DNA of 64,000 bases from Aulostomus chinensis (taxonomy: Eukaryota; Chordata; Actinopteri; Syngnathiformes; Aulostomidae), in the NCBI GenBank assembly GCA_037954235.1, contig JBBMOA010000012.1, forward strand, positions 6,600,144 through 6,664,143, read 5' to 3'. Below the pieces are notes generated by a model. That model did not search any database and was not told the DNA's origin. It saw only the letters and a list, made by a program, of their open reading frames with translations. Below, piece after piece: positions 13,014-24,906 of this stretch (positions are counted from its first letter, which is position 1; every line of letters starts with the position of its first letter). Position numbers and translations under genes: made by a program.

Positions 13014-16000
13014 ACAAGGGAGGCACCAGAGGCCATTTTGCCAATGTGTTCATACTACAGTACAAAAAAACCACAATAGAGACGTTGGTGAAAAAGGAAA
13101 GGGAACCCCGATTGCATTTATCATGGACTCATAGAAAACACCCTTCCTATGCAACAATAGCTTGCATTTCTCAACCCAGCCTTGTGGCTTGCTTTGGATC
13201 TCAGCCACAGGTGGATCTATTTCCCTCCTGACTGCTGGAGGGTAATGTCACCCATTTCAGTTTTTATTGGTTCATGCCCTGTGTTCTAATTCTGCAGAGA
13301 CTCCATGTCAGGACAGGCAGCAGCAGAATTTGGGTTAGTCAGCGTGAACATGTTCAGGGATAACAATGGCCTGCTTCCAGATTTGCCCACCAACGTAGCA
13401 GTGAAGAAATTAGCTTGTTTGTATTCCAGTGAGAAGAAATGAAAATAAATCACTTGGTCCTCATGCTGAAGGCAAGGCACTTGTTTATGAGTGGCTATTG
13501 CTGTCCTGCTGTGACCCTGAAATAACTTTGCCACAAACAGCGAGTCGAATAGATGAATATATTTCATAGTGATGTGGACCCTTAGAGAGATACCATCCTG
13601 TGCTCGGGCTTAATTTCTGCTCGCCCCTTGCATTTCATACCGATGCCACTTGAGTATAAGGGACCTTGATTGAGGTCAAGGAGAAATGTTTTAAAGGAGC
13701 CAACAGCACATGCAACCCCTCAGCTAAGAAGGAAGTTTAAGAGGGTGCGTTCCAAAGATAAGGGGCGAGCTTTGTCTTTAAAGTGCTTCTATTGTTCAAA
13801 TTCAAGCTCTTTCTTCAAATACAAACTTTAAAACAAGCAAGCAAACCGGATGCTTTCACATTTTTTTTTTTTTTTTTAATTCTGTTGCAATATCATCATG
13901 AATATTTTCCTGTGCCAATTTAACGGGAAAAAAAAAGCAAAGAAAACAAAAAAGCATTTCCATTGGCATTTACTGCTCCGGCAGTTTTAAACATGCCATT
14001 CAAGCAAAGTGAGATTATGGGTGCTTCTTACAATATCTGCATTCATGAAATAAGTCGTGTGATAAGCTCTGTGTATCATTTTTCTAGTATCATGTTTCGC
14101 TCGCAGAGACTTGACGCATCTGGTCTTGACAGAGGAGAGAGAGAGAGAGAGAGAGAAAAAATGAAGCCATGGGGTGCATGAAGGACGTTCTTCCCTGAGC
14201 AGACTTCACACATGGTCTACAGAGATGGGAAAACAAAAGCACCCTGATAGAGCCTTGGCTGATAGATATAGAGGTTGTGCATTCCACAGTGAATAATGAA
14301 CATTACTATATGCACAAACATGCAGGGACATTCTGGTCGGCATACGTCATTTAAAAGCAGCAGGAGCCCCCAGAATGACGCAGCCATGTCCTCCGATTAG
14401 AGACATACAGGCTTAAAAACTTGCTTCATATAGTGGTTTATATTCTGACAGGCTGGATGTAAGAAGGTTAATCTAATAGTACGAAGCAAATTTTACAAAA
14501 CAAAGGGGTTTTTTTTTATGTTGCTAATGGTTGTTGCTGCCTTTCTCAGAAAAGTATAAATGGGTAAAATGGGAGCTGGGAACTCCTTTTCCTGATTAGG
14601 CTGACATAATGAAACTTTAATTCACATCAGCGACCAGTGATTTCTGCTGCCGGCATATCCTAATATTTCCAAACTTCATCTTCCTCTCCAGACGACATGC
14701 AACACGACCAAAACCTGCCAGCACAAATGAACAATTCGCGTTTGTCCATCTGAAAGTCATTCTTCAAAATGTCCCTTCGTTTTTCCACTCCGCTCCAAGA
14801 TGACCTCAGCAGGAGCCTATTTGCTCCAGATCATTGATGGAAACTGGCCCGTTTCTGCTCATTTTCCTTTGTGCCGCATTTCTAAAGTTTGCTTAAAATT
14901 CACTTAAGAATTAAATGGAAGCATGACTAGTTGTCTGAGAGAAGAAGCGGAGGTTGTCTTGGCGATCGACAGGCATCTACCTGTGAAAAATGAAGAAAAA
15001 TGGACAGGAGTTACTATCAGATGGACAATTTTTAATAGTTTTTTTTTTTTTTTAATGCCAGCTATTGTTGGCCATGTTGTCCCCAGATGAAGACAAAGTT
15101 AGGGGGGAAAAAATCGCTCTCGTGAAGTGAAGATTCCCGACATCAGATCGTATTTTGAAAAAGTACTTTTCAAATTACTTTCCTTTACGAAAAAGTCCAA
15201 GTCTACCTCACGGAAGCATAAGAGGAATTTGTTTGAAATTTGCCATTCAATCAACCTTTTCTAATGACACCTCAAAATTTATGTCAAAATGCATTCATGG
15301 AAGCAACTAGTGAGCAATATAAAAAGCCCTAAGTTGTGAGTCTATGAGGCAAGCATATCCACAATTGAGTGCACGCATCGTTTTAAATACACATAAACCT
15401 CCTCTAGGTGCCCAGACAAGTCATTAAAGCTATTTGAGTTACCTAAAACCTTTTCTGCATTCACAGGTGACACCCAAAGTCAGCTCCAACAACAAAGACT
15501 GGATGTTAGATCCCGTGCGGTGCTTTTAAAAGTGAAGGTGATATTTAAGCAGAGGTATCATTATGAGAAATTACCCCGCGCCGACTTGCAGAGGGGTTTG
15601 GGGATGAGTTGCAACCGGAGGGCTGGTGTTGACTGAACATCGTTGCTCTTTCTTGTCTTTATCTCCCTGCCATTCTTCTGTCTCATTTCAATAGCCATTC
15701 TTCACTGAAGAGCCCCTTCGTTGCCGTTCACACTTCTTGTGATTTGTATTCTAAGTAGCTCACAGATCTTTTGTATTCCGTGCCGATAGCAATCTGAATC
15801 CTCATGCTGACAGTGGAGGCTGCAAATATCCTGCCGGAGCTAGAAAATAAAAGCTTTAATTTATTATGTGAAGTGAAGTCTCTTTTGTTGTAATCCAACA
15901 AAACAATAAGCTTTATGCATGCATTCGTTCAAGGAAGGATTATTGATGCCGGTTGTACCTCTTTACTGCTGTTCACTGACAAATGTCAGAACGTAAATGT

Positions 16001-16077
16001 TGTGAGTACTTTTCTGGGAGAGTACTTTTTTTTTCAGATCACATCAAAAATTAATTACTTTTTATATTATTTATATT
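13014..16077. other. Intergenic, no gene recognised
   Basis: This contains a short (GA)n at about 14135-14156 and T/A homopolymers near 13861-13878 and 15041-15053. No coding or RNA feature could be supported. Confidence 0.5.
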
Positions 16078-16084
16078 TCAACCA

Positions 16085-16336
16085 TAGCGTGGCCGTCTTG
16101 CAACTGAAGGGTTGCTGGTTCGATCCTCAGTTCCCCGGTGACCATGTCGAAGTGTCCTTGAGCAAGACACTGAAGCCCTCATTGCTCCTGATGGCCCTGT
16201 GATGGACTGGTGACCCGTCCAGGGTGAACCCGCCTCTCACCCAATGTCAGCTGGGATAGGCTCCAGCCCCCCCATGACCCTTAACGGATAAAAGATATAG
16301 AAAATGGATGGATGGATGGATGGATGGATGGATGGA
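16085..16336 (+). mobile_element. tRNA-derived SINE-like element, forward copy
   Basis: A pol III B-box-like word, GGTTCGATCC, is at 16117-16126, near the 5' end. The middle carries the phrase GATGGACTGGTGACCCGTCC and then TCAGCTGGGATAGGCTCCAG. The 3' end is a (GGAT)n tail at about 16303-16336. This is a common teleost SINE/LINE-tail structure. A reverse-oriented relative lies at 22456-22729, beyond cxcr4. Confidence 0.8.
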
Positions 16337-18060
16337 TAAATTCAGCAATCTCACTTTTTTTTTGCAACCAGCAAAACCCCCCTGCTGGCCACTAGATAGA
16401 ATGCAGCCATAAGGCATGTCATTGCTCTCAGACAGATCTCCAATGCCGAGCACAGTTTTTTATTCCCCAATAAATAATAAGACAGAACAAATATTTTCCC
16501 AGTTCATCTACGATGAATTGTGTCCAAGTCAAAGACGTGTACTATGTTGCTGTCCGTGCTGCTGACCGAGGCGCTGGCACGCAGGGAAAACTGAGTTTGT
16601 CCTCGTCTGCTGCTCAATAGAAAATTAAACCCATGAATTTTGTTACAATCTGTCCAATGACAATAAAGACTTTCTTTTTAAATGTTTTCGCTGACAGTAT
16701 TGTTTTATGAAAGGGAGGCAAAATGATCCAATGCCATACCGCTGGACAACTTAACCATGCACAAAACAACAGCTTTGGGAAATTTGAGAAAGTGTTATGT
16801 TTAAAATTAAAACATAAATCGAGTCAGTTGGAATTCCCCGCTCCCCTTGGAAGGAATGTGAGGGAATGTAAAAAAAAAAAAAAAACAGAAAAGAAATAGT
16901 GCTCATAATTTAGAATTCAAATGAAATCCAGCAGTTCTGCTTGCAGACTGATAACGGAGTAAATGTCTGTGTCTGAATGGCGTTGATAAGAGCTACATAC
17001 CAATACAGAGGCCTTCCTCTGAGCCGCCGATCCCTCTGTTCCTCTCCTCAGGAGTCCAGCTGAGGACACAAAGAATTCATCTACCACCGCTTTGATAAGC
17101 TTCAGCAAATACTTACTGTTATTTTTTGTTTTTGTTGTCGTTGTTTTATCCGGTGACGTGTTGTCAATGTGGCTGGTAAACTCTTCTTGACTGTTAGAAC
17201 TGTTGTCGTTTTGTTCTCGTATCAAAGTAATAATCTCTCCTCATTTATTTTGGTCTGTGTGTTTGCATCACAACACTCATTATTGTCTTTATCCTAAACC
17301 ACCTGAAGAGGAGATGAAAATGGTTTGTTTCACGCCGGGAGGATAAGAACATGCCAGACACAAGCGGCACAAAATGTTCATGAAGTGAATCACCTTTGTC
17401 AATGTGAAGAGAGAGTCCTTTTTTTCCCTCTTTAAGGTAGTTTTCCTGTTCACTGTTTCATTCATTTTACCTGTCCTGCATTGCAGATGATATTTTGGGG
17501 GAACATAATGCCGGGCAGTAATATTCAGCGCCGCTCTGGTAGTGGTATACAGCCGCAACACAAATGGTGGTGTTTTCCATCTGTCTTTTAATAACAGTTG
17601 GAGTTTTGCAATTTTTCCCTTCAGTTTGATAAATCACCCTCGTCCCGCACTTTCATTACAGCTCGCTGCTCATGTTTGGAAACTCAAATGCTGAGTTTGG
17701 GGACGCTGAGGGGAAAAGAGTTGTTCTTTAACGGAGACACTGAAGCTCCATTCAATACTTTAACCAAAAGAAAGGTTTGGTTTTTTTTCCTTGCAAGTTC
17801 TCACAAGTAGGTGTCTTGAACTCAGGACATAAACTCGTCCCTCCACCTTTGTTTCTCAGTGACTCCAGAAATTTACACCATATTTAGCTTGAAGCTAATA
17901 GTGACTAATGACTAACAACAGAAAAACTACCAAAAAAAATTCTATTCACAAACTCTCAAGTCCATCATCTTGCAGAATCCACATTTTCTCGATCCAACTG
18001 TAAGCTCAGGAACTCGCACACACATGGATTTGGACTAAAAACAAAGTGTAACCCTTTATG
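16337..18060. other. Intergenic, no gene recognised
   Basis: Unique-looking sequence with a poly-A run at about 16871-16885. No exon is supported. Confidence 0.5.
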
Positions 18061-18063
18061 TTT

Positions 18064-18198
18064 GGAGAGAACCCACGCAGGCAGAGGGAGAACGTGCAAA
18101 CTCCACACAGAAAGATCCCGTGCTCCAGCCAGGGCTCAAACCTGAAACCTTCTTGCTGTGAGGCCACGGGCGTTAACCACTGCACCACCGTGCTGCCC
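18064..18198 (-). mobile_element. tRNA-derived SINE-like element, reverse copy
   Basis: Read on the minus strand it starts GGCAGCACGGTGGTGCAGTG. It contains TGGTGCAGTGG, which fits the pol III A-box consensus TRGYNNANNGG, then GGTTTGAGCCC as a decayed B box, and ends with the GTGTGGAGTTTGCACGTTCT phrase common in fish repeats. It is truncated compared with longer family members I remember. Confidence 0.7.
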
Positions 18199-18199
18199 C

Positions 18200-19000
18200 C
18201 TCAAATCAAAGTGCATGTCAATTTCTGAGTTTATGGCTGGATAAAATGTAGGTAAATTAGACCAAAGCATAGGAGTAGGTAAACTAATGTCAAATTATAT
18301 ATATATACATGTATATAATTTGACATTTTGCAGGAGTTATGGGTCACTCATCATTAGCTTCAAGCTAAATATACGTGCTGGCTCTGGCACACTGGGTCAC
18401 ACAGAAGTCATAGGAGGGGAATAATGTGTTCGAGGGCTTAAGGCACCTATTTCTGAGAACTTGAGAGGCAAAATACTCTTTTTGGGGTGAATAATTACTT
18501 TTAATACCTTCCCCTACCTTTGATTAGTTGTAAGGAACAGGCACTTCGGATGTATGTCTCTGTGATTGTTTGATGATGAAAATGAGGAGTGATCTTCACG
18601 GTATTACGCTTCTATCAGTCATAATGTCTACTGCAAAAATATGCTTCATCATCTAATTTGCAAGAGTTTGCAAAGCCGTATTTTATTCGTTCACCAGATC
18701 AGCCTCCTCAACAGAATCGATGATGCAGATGGACTCGGAGCGTCTCTCACAGCTCTCACATATCAAAGATGTGCAATAGTATTTTCATGTCTCCTGGCTG
18801 ATATTCGGTTTCAGGCGACGTTAGCGAGGCGGCCTGTCATCACCAATTTAACTGAAATCAGAGAGGATCGGTCAAAGGAGTTTGAGGCTGTTCGATGGAA
18901 AATCCCTCACTGTTGCGTGTGTGGTTCTTTGTCAAATCCGCCGGGAGTTAGTTAGTACTCGGAGGCACAGACATAACAGTACTTGAGGCGGGACACCAAA

Positions 19001-19005
<5 letters not shown>
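18200..19005. other. Region immediately upstream of cxcr4, no gene
   Basis: An AT-repeat palindrome lies near 18297-18320 (ATATATATATACATGTATATA-like). No exon is recognised. Promoter-distal elements of cxcr4 may lie here but cannot be identified from sequence alone. Confidence 0.4.
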
Positions 19006-19058
<53 letters not shown>

Positions 19059-19065
19059 CGCGTGT
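19006..19065. repeat. (TG)n(CG)6 alternating tract upstream of cxcr4
   Basis: About 44 nt of TG repeat runs straight into twelve nt of CG repeat and then TGT, giving ~60 nt of unbroken alternating purine-pyrimidine. It lies about 290 bp upstream of the cxcr4 start codon, so probably in the proximal promoter or 5' flank. Confidence 0.95.
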
Positions 19066-19351
19066 AAAGGTGGGGCCAGATTCAAACGTCTGCGGGTTAA
19101 AACTGCCACCAGACGCACTCCCGTAGTCATTTGTAGAAGAATGACGCTGCTGCGGGACCCTGAACGGCCTCTCTGGATGTCAACCTGAGCTCCATGCAGA
19201 GCGCAGACCCGGAGTATTTACTGAAGCGGGTGTGTGTGGGGGGGGGATTTGAAGTTTCGGCAGGTCATACAGTTGACGCAATTCAGATGCAAACACACAC
19301 ACACACGCACACACAGCAGTCCTAACATTTCATCCTCGGCGCGTGGTCAAC

Positions 19352-19357
19352 ATGCAG
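19352..19357 (+). CDS. cxcr4: cxcr4 coding exon 1 (Met-Gln)
   Basis: ATGCAG followed directly by a consensus donor GTGAGT. A very short first coding exon is usual for CXCR4 genes. The in-frame acceptor AATGTCAG precedes exon 2. Confidence 0.85.
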
Positions 19358-20813
19358 GTGAGTTTCATTACTTGGTGTTACTCTTCTGACCTGTTTTGCT
19401 GGGTGTTGCTTTTATCAAGTACAGTGATTGAGTGATATTTTCTGTGTGATTATGATTCACCCCCGTCTGATTAATTTTATTTTTATTTATTTGTTTATTT
19501 TTGAATAGAAGTAATAAAATGACAAAATGGTGAGGTTTTTGATGCTAACATGTCAATTTAAGATCTAAAAAAAAAAACAACTAACCTGACTCATATTTTT
19601 AAGCATGTGCCTGTTATGTAATGGGACTTCCTACACTCCTAATGTTTTGTTTTCCTTTCTTTCTTCTTATTTTTAAAAATGTCAGTTCGACTTTACGTTC
19701 ACCCTCTCCGACAACAGCTCCGAAAACATCTCAGAGGAGTCTGGAGACTATGAGCTGGACTTCCAGGAGCCATGTGGCAGCGTGCCCAGCAGCGACTTCA
19801 AGAAGATTTTCCTGCCTGTGGTTTATGGAATAATCATTGTTCTTGGGATCATTGGCAATGGATTGGTTATTATTGTCATGGGCTATCAGAAAAAGGTCAA
19901 AACGATGACTGATAAGTACCGGCTCCATCTCTCGGTGGCTGACCTCTTGCTTGTGTGCACGCTACCCTTCTGGGCGGTGGATGCAGTCAAAAGCTGGTAC
20001 TTTGGGAGTTTCCTCTGTGTGTTTGTACACATGATCTACACGGTCAACCTGTACAGCAGCGTGTTGATCCTGGCCTTCATCAGTCTGGACCGCTACTTGG
20101 CCATTGTGCGGGCGACCAACAGCCAAGCCATAAGGAAGCTGCTGGCGAGTAGAATCATCTACGTGGGCGTGTGGCTCCCTGCAGCTGTGCTAACTGTACC
20201 TGACCTGGTGTTCGCAAGGATTGGCAACACCCGCTCGTCAAACTACTTATTCTCCACTGGCCAAAGCATGGAGACAGCAGACTCCAAGCTTATCTGTCTG
20301 CACATCTACCCAGAGGAAACCAGTCTTATATGGAAAGTTGTTTTCCGCTTCCAGCACATAGTGGTGGGCTTCGTTGTGCCCGGCCTGGTCATCCTCAGCT
20401 GCTACTGTGTCATCATCGCCAAGCTGTCGAAAGGTGCAAAGGGCCAGGCTCTGAAGAGGAAAGCACTGAAGACCACGATCATCCTCATTCTGTGTTTCTT
20501 CTCCTGTTGGCTGCCTTATTGTGTCGTGATCTTCCTGGACAACCTCATGATGCTGAACGTGGTCTCTTCTACTTGTGAACTGGAGCAGGCAGTGGAGAAG
20601 TGGATTTCTATCACTGAAGCTTTGGCCTATTTTCACTGCTGCTTAAACCCCATCCTCTATGCTTTCCTGGGAGTTGAGTTTAAGAAATCGGCCAGGAGCG
20701 CGCTGGCTGTCAATAGCAGATCAAGTCAGAAAACGACTCTCATGTCCAAAAAGCGCGGGCCAATTTCATCCGTGTCGACTGAGTCTGAGTCTTCAAGTGT
20801 TCTGTCGAGTTAG
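19352..20813 (+). CDS. cxcr4: C-X-C chemokine receptor type 4
   Basis: Seven-transmembrane G-protein-coupled receptor for CXCL12, acting at the plasma membrane in cell migration. Coding exons are 19352-19357 and 19686-20813, joined ATG CAG|TTC, giving 377 residues. Visible hallmarks: an acidic N-terminus with NSS and NIS sequons; Cys32 and Cys299 (N-terminus/ECL3 pair); Cys113 and Cys206 (TM3/ECL2 pair); WAVDA with Asp101; DRY at 137-139; CWLP at 276-279; Glu313 in ITEALAYF; NPILY at 323-327; and the Ser-rich tail SSVSTESESSS, which is characteristic of CXCR4. Human CXCR4 has 352 residues. Much of the excess here is a ~16-residue enlargement of extracellular loop 2 (about residues 183-202), and the residue after Cys206 is Leu where human has Asp187. 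Teleosts carry two paralogues, cxcr4a and cxcr4b; I could not assign this one with certainty. Confidence 0.97.
19686..20813 (+). CDS. cxcr4: cxcr4 coding exon 2
   Basis: Carries residues 3-377, including all seven transmembrane helices, and ends at TAG (20811-20813). It is open throughout with no frameshift. The real reading frame continues upstream of the first in-frame GTG at 19782 to the acceptor at 19684-19685. Confidence 0.95.
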   Translation, partial: FDFTFTLSDNSSENISEESGDYELDFQEPCGSVPSSDFKKIFLPVVYGIIIVLGIIGNGLVIIVMGYQKKVKTMTDKYRLHLSVADLLLVCTLPFWAVDAVKSWYFGSFLCVFVHMIYTVNLYSSVLILAFISLDRYLAIVRATNSQAIRKLLASRIIYVGVWLPAAVLTVPDLVFARIGNTRSSNYLFSTGQSMETADSKLICLHIYPEETSLIWKVVFRFQHIVVGFVVPGLVILSCYCVIIAKLSKGAKGQALKRKALKTTIILILCFFSCWLPYCVVIFLDNLMMLNVVSSTCELEQAVEKWISITEALAYFHCCLNPILYAFLGVEFKKSARSALAVNSRSSQKTTLMSKKRGPISSVSTESESSSVLSS

Positions 20814-21316
20814 CAAGGTCTGTGACTCTCAGGAGTGAAAGAGAACTAAGCTTTTATTTTAAAGTCATAACTACATTTTGTACAGATGTAAAAAAAAAAA
20901 AAGAAGAAAAAAAGAAAAAAGTTTTTTTTATATATTTTCATTTGTTTACCTTTCTTGAAATCTCTTTTATGTTTTTTTTTATAAAAAAAAAAAGTTTGTA
21001 AGTTTAATTTCCTCAAAGCGGATTTCTCAGTTTTATCCACTCAGCTTTAAAATCATATCCATGTTTTGTTTGATGCTGCCTTCAAGGTCAGACATAGAAC
21101 ACTGTCTCTGTTTTTAGGGGTGGTAGCTGCTTTTGGAAACTGTACATAGTTTGCAGCGTTTTTGTGTTTGCACTTAAGTTGTGTGATCATCTGAAAGCTA
21201 TTATTTATTGCTGTCATTCACACTGGAAGTTTTGTAAAAGACAGAAACTGCATGCTGCTTGTTGTGTTTTGTTTTGTTTACCATTTTTGAATATGTTTTT
21301 CTAATGTAAAAATAAA
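20814..21316 (+). terminator. cxcr4 3' UTR and polyadenylation signal
   Basis: An AATAAA hexamer at 21311-21316 lies about 500 nt after the stop codon. The UTR has several A/T-rich homopolymers (20889-20990) and ATTTA-like words, which is compatible with an unstable chemokine-receptor mRNA. The instability is inference. Confidence 0.7.
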
Positions 21317-22455
21317 AACCTTCAAAAGAATCTCCTCCTGATTTGGTGGTGTTTATTTTCACTCAAGTCAGCTCCACTCCCCCTCAAGGGTTGTGGGGGA
21401 TGGGAGGGAGGTGTTGGAGGGAGGAGTGCGGGGGTCTCCTAACGCAAATGTCTCCACCTGATCTGACTGGAAAGCAGAAGGAGGACTGAGCAAGACCCTG
21501 TAATTGCAGGAACATCTGTGCACTTTTACATCTTAAGCAGAGTTGACACAAAAGTTAAAAATCTCCCTTTATAATTAAAGCCCATATGGCTCCATAACAA
21601 AGAAAATAGAATGTTAAGTTCTCCTTTGACCCTTTTCTCCCTTTGCAGTTTGCACTGCCTTCATTATGTTTGACTCGTAAACAAGTGTTATCCTCATTTG
21701 CTTCACAGAATGGGTCAGAGGGTCAGCTTAGCCATTCCCTGACTCACAAATCCCAAATAATTTTTATTCAGAACACAGGTTATATATTCAGAAGATGCAA
21801 ATAGGTCGCTATAGCAATCATGGAATTTAGTACTGGTAATAAATCTGATGGAGTTGTATACATATGAAAATAAGTCACTTTACACTGATGTGGACACTGA
21901 AATGTTGATTTAAATGCGCTGCGTTGGTGGAATAAATTAAAAAGTATATATAGAAAAGAAACTCTCTTTTATCTGCCATGCATACTTGAGATTCTGCCTT
22001 TCTGGAACGGCGGTGTTCAAGTTGGAGACCAAAGGAAGCCGACTACAATAGATATCAAGAGGAATGGAGCCGTCAAATGACCACCGTGCAATGTGGTGTT
22101 GGCATTCATTCAACCCTCCAATTGTGATACATTTCCATTTCTTTACATGTAAAAGGGGTGTGAAGTGCCTCCATCAGCAAGCCACAGGGTTAATGGATAT
22201 CTGGTGTCTCTGGGCTCTCACAGTGAAACAGGATAAAACAAGGGGTGCTTCTTCAGTTGGAAATGTTCCCAAATGATCCGGGATTAACATAAGACCTCGG
22301 CTGTGACAGCCGGCGCAGGGAAAGGTCTGTGATTAACACTTCCCTGTGTTCAGCAGGAGCCTCTTCATCTGCTTCTCTCTGCCTGTCAGGATGCCCCAAG
22401 TTTGACTCAAGGAATCACGTTAGCTGCCATACACAGAACTGCTGGAGAGTGCACA
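21317..22455. other. Intergenic between cxcr4 and dars1, no gene
   Basis: No exon or known repeat is recognised in this part. Confidence 0.5.
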
Positions 22456-22729
22456 TCCACCCATCCATCCATCCATCCATTTTCTATTCCACTTATTTGT
22501 TAAGGGTTGCAGTGGTGGTGGTGGTGGTGGGTGGGGCTGGAGCCTATCCCAGCTGACATTGGGTGAGAGGCAGGGTTCACCCTGGACGGGTCACCAGTCC
22601 ATCGCAGGGCCATCAGGAGCAATTAGGGGTTCGGTATCTTGCTCAAGGAACTTGGATCTGGTTACCGTGGGAAGCGAGGATCGAACCAGCGACCCTTTGG
22701 TTGCGAGACGGCCACTCTACCGAGCGTGC
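22456..22729 (-). mobile_element. tRNA-derived SINE-like element, reverse copy
   Basis: This is the reverse-complement counterpart of the 16.1-kb element. It shows a (CCAT)n tract at 22456-22480, CTGGAGCCTATCCCAGCTGA, ACGGGTCACCAGTCCATCG, and the B-box complement GGATCGAACC at 22678-22687. A GGT microsatellite insertion (about 22510-22531) distinguishes it from the forward copy. Confidence 0.8.
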
Positions 22730-23791
22730 AAAGAGATGACCCAAATCAAGAAAATAAAGAGACAAATAGCATTTGATTATAAAATAGAAGTCTTCTCACC
22801 ACATTTTCTCGTAATTTCTTCATTTTCTGTAACCACCACTGTCTCACGGAAAAGAAAACACAAATGGCCCAGGCTGTTATGGAACTGCCTGCTTCATTGA
22901 ACATATTTTATGTGTTCATTGGCCCCATGAGACTTAACTTTTTGGTCCAAGAAGGTTCCCTTTCATATTTAATGTAAGCCTTTTTTCAGGAAAAATAGTC
23001 ACTGCCTTGGGTATCCATCATCTTTTGAAAATTTCCATCCCATCTTACTGCGTAATTGTGCATCCAACCTTTCCACCATCAGAATACATGAGGTCAAACA
23101 AGTGCTGCAGAAGTGAAGGGTTCCATGTTTACCTTACTGGGTTAAAGGCCAAAGCTGTTGAAACAGACAGGAAATTGTCTCCACTGGTGATTCATTACTG
23201 GTGTGCATCCAGGAGAAAAGTCTCCAACACCCTCCACCCCAGTATAAAGTCTGATTAAAATGATGCTGTTGAGATGTATTTGAATCGAGCAGCACGGTCG
23301 CCTACTGCAGACATGTTGACCTCACAAGTTCAGTGTTTACTGTTTGAATCTGCACAGGGACCCTTGATGCATTTTCTACCCCTTTATTTCCCACCTGTCT
23401 ACTATCAAAGACAAAAAAAATAGTCCAGAATAGTTTTAAAAGGCTGCATCTGACGAAGGATGAAAGGAACATAAATACCAATGGTTCATTTTGGGCATTG
23501 ACCTGCTCCACTAATGGTTACATTGTTAGGTAAGGAGAGGGAACAGCAGGAAGACCGTTTCCTGCCTCAGTATCTAATGTGGCAAACAGCCTGAGAATGG
23601 CTTTGATGACCCCCCACTGTATTCAAACCACCATGGCTCACGGTGCATGGCCAGTCCTGCAAAGCTCCCTCGAAACCCGAATGCACTCAGTGTACTCAAC
23701 CAAAAGCATGAAAGTTATACCATGGATTTTGTCACTTTAGCGTTTTGTACAAAATAGATCACACGTGGCACTCACATCTTCCTACCATGTG

Positions 23792-23862
23792 TGTGTGTGT
23801 GTGCGTGTGTGCGTGTGCGTTTGTGTGTGTGTGTGTGAGTGCGTGCGTGTGTGTGTGTGCAG
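23792..23862. repeat. Imperfect (TG)n microsatellite
   Basis: TG repeat interrupted by TGCG and TTTG variants. Confidence 0.9.
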
Positions 23863-24672
23863 TGATAATTTCCCAATCTCAGCTGTTTTTAAATCTCATT
23901 TCCTTTGATCATATCACACTGGATTTCAAGATTTTTCAGCGTTAAAATGCATTAAATTCACACATTCTGAGCATACTGTAGATAGACCGTATTTACATGG
24001 CGGTTTATAAAAAAAAAACCTCATTATATGTGTTTTTGAGACACTGTTTTGTCACAACGTTAAATATTATGATGATGGTTTTTTTTTTATTATTGTGGAA
24101 GGGACATCGTAATTTTCAAATCTGTCAGTTCTGGAGTTTGATCCAAAGCAGTGCTGATGCCCCATGGCAAATGTTGTAGAACAAATCAGACAACTGACTT
24201 ATTAAAATAAATGAAAGGTCATCGGAACAATCTCACTCCCGAGATTGATGCCATGTGATTATGTGAGACTTGTCAGCTACAGTTGTGGATCAGATATCTC
24301 AGTAAAAATCTTGAGACAATTACAAACAACAGTTACAGAAACCTCGTCAAACAAGCAAAACGTTTGCTGGTCACAAACTCGCTCATGCTGCTCACGCTCC
24401 TGGCGAGCTGATACGATCAGCCATGTTTGTCTTTTAAACTGGCTAAAGGGAGGATCAGAGCCAGAGCTAACTGAGCTGCACTGGTCTTTGCTAATGATTA
24501 TTTACATGATAGCACTGAGTATCTGTCTATCTCACCAACATCCATGTCTGAACTCATCCTGAATTTCTCCCCAAATTAGCTTTACACATTCACATACACA
24601 CTGTAGCTGACATAAGGGTTGACTGGCCTGATAGTGCTTTACAAAAGAATCTGTATATCTACCATATCATCA

Positions 24673-24699
24673 TCATTATTATTATTATTATTATTATTG
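24673..24699. repeat. (ATT)n microsatellite
   Basis: Nine consecutive ATT-type triplets preceded by CATCATC. Confidence 0.9.
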
Positions 24700-24871
24700 T
24701 AGATGTGGTCATTAAAGACAATAATATGATACCAATGGCTCATAACAACTGAATTTACATAAAGAAAACCCATATCTTTCTAAAAGCTCTCTCAATAACT
24801 TTCTCTTAATTGTCAAAATATACAGAGTTTTTATCAATAACTCCTTCATATCTCAAATATAAAGCCCCAAT

Positions 24872-24906
24872 TGAGAGAGGGAGAGAGAGAGAGAGAGAGA
24901 GAGAGA
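24872..24906. repeat. (GA)n microsatellite
   Basis: GA repeat with one early interruption. Confidence 0.9.

Noticed and set aside
12873..13231. Overlapping frames across a TG tract
   Set aside because: Cys-Val repeat translation of a microsatellite, not a gene. The same applies to frames over 8972-9024, 18948-19188, 45235-45537, 47848-48148, 58890-59188 and 62228-62548.
16117..16126. Possible tRNA gene from the B-box-like word
   Set aside because: No cloverleaf can be formed around it, and it continues into a SINE body with a (GGAT)n tail.
20247..20636. 129-codon antisense frame in cxcr4
   Set aside because: Shadow of the receptor coding strand; no independent evidence.
23288..23345. AGCAGCACGGTCGCCTACTG resembling the start of the 18.1-kb SINE family
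   Set aside because: The similarity breaks down after about 20 nt, with no usable A or B box.
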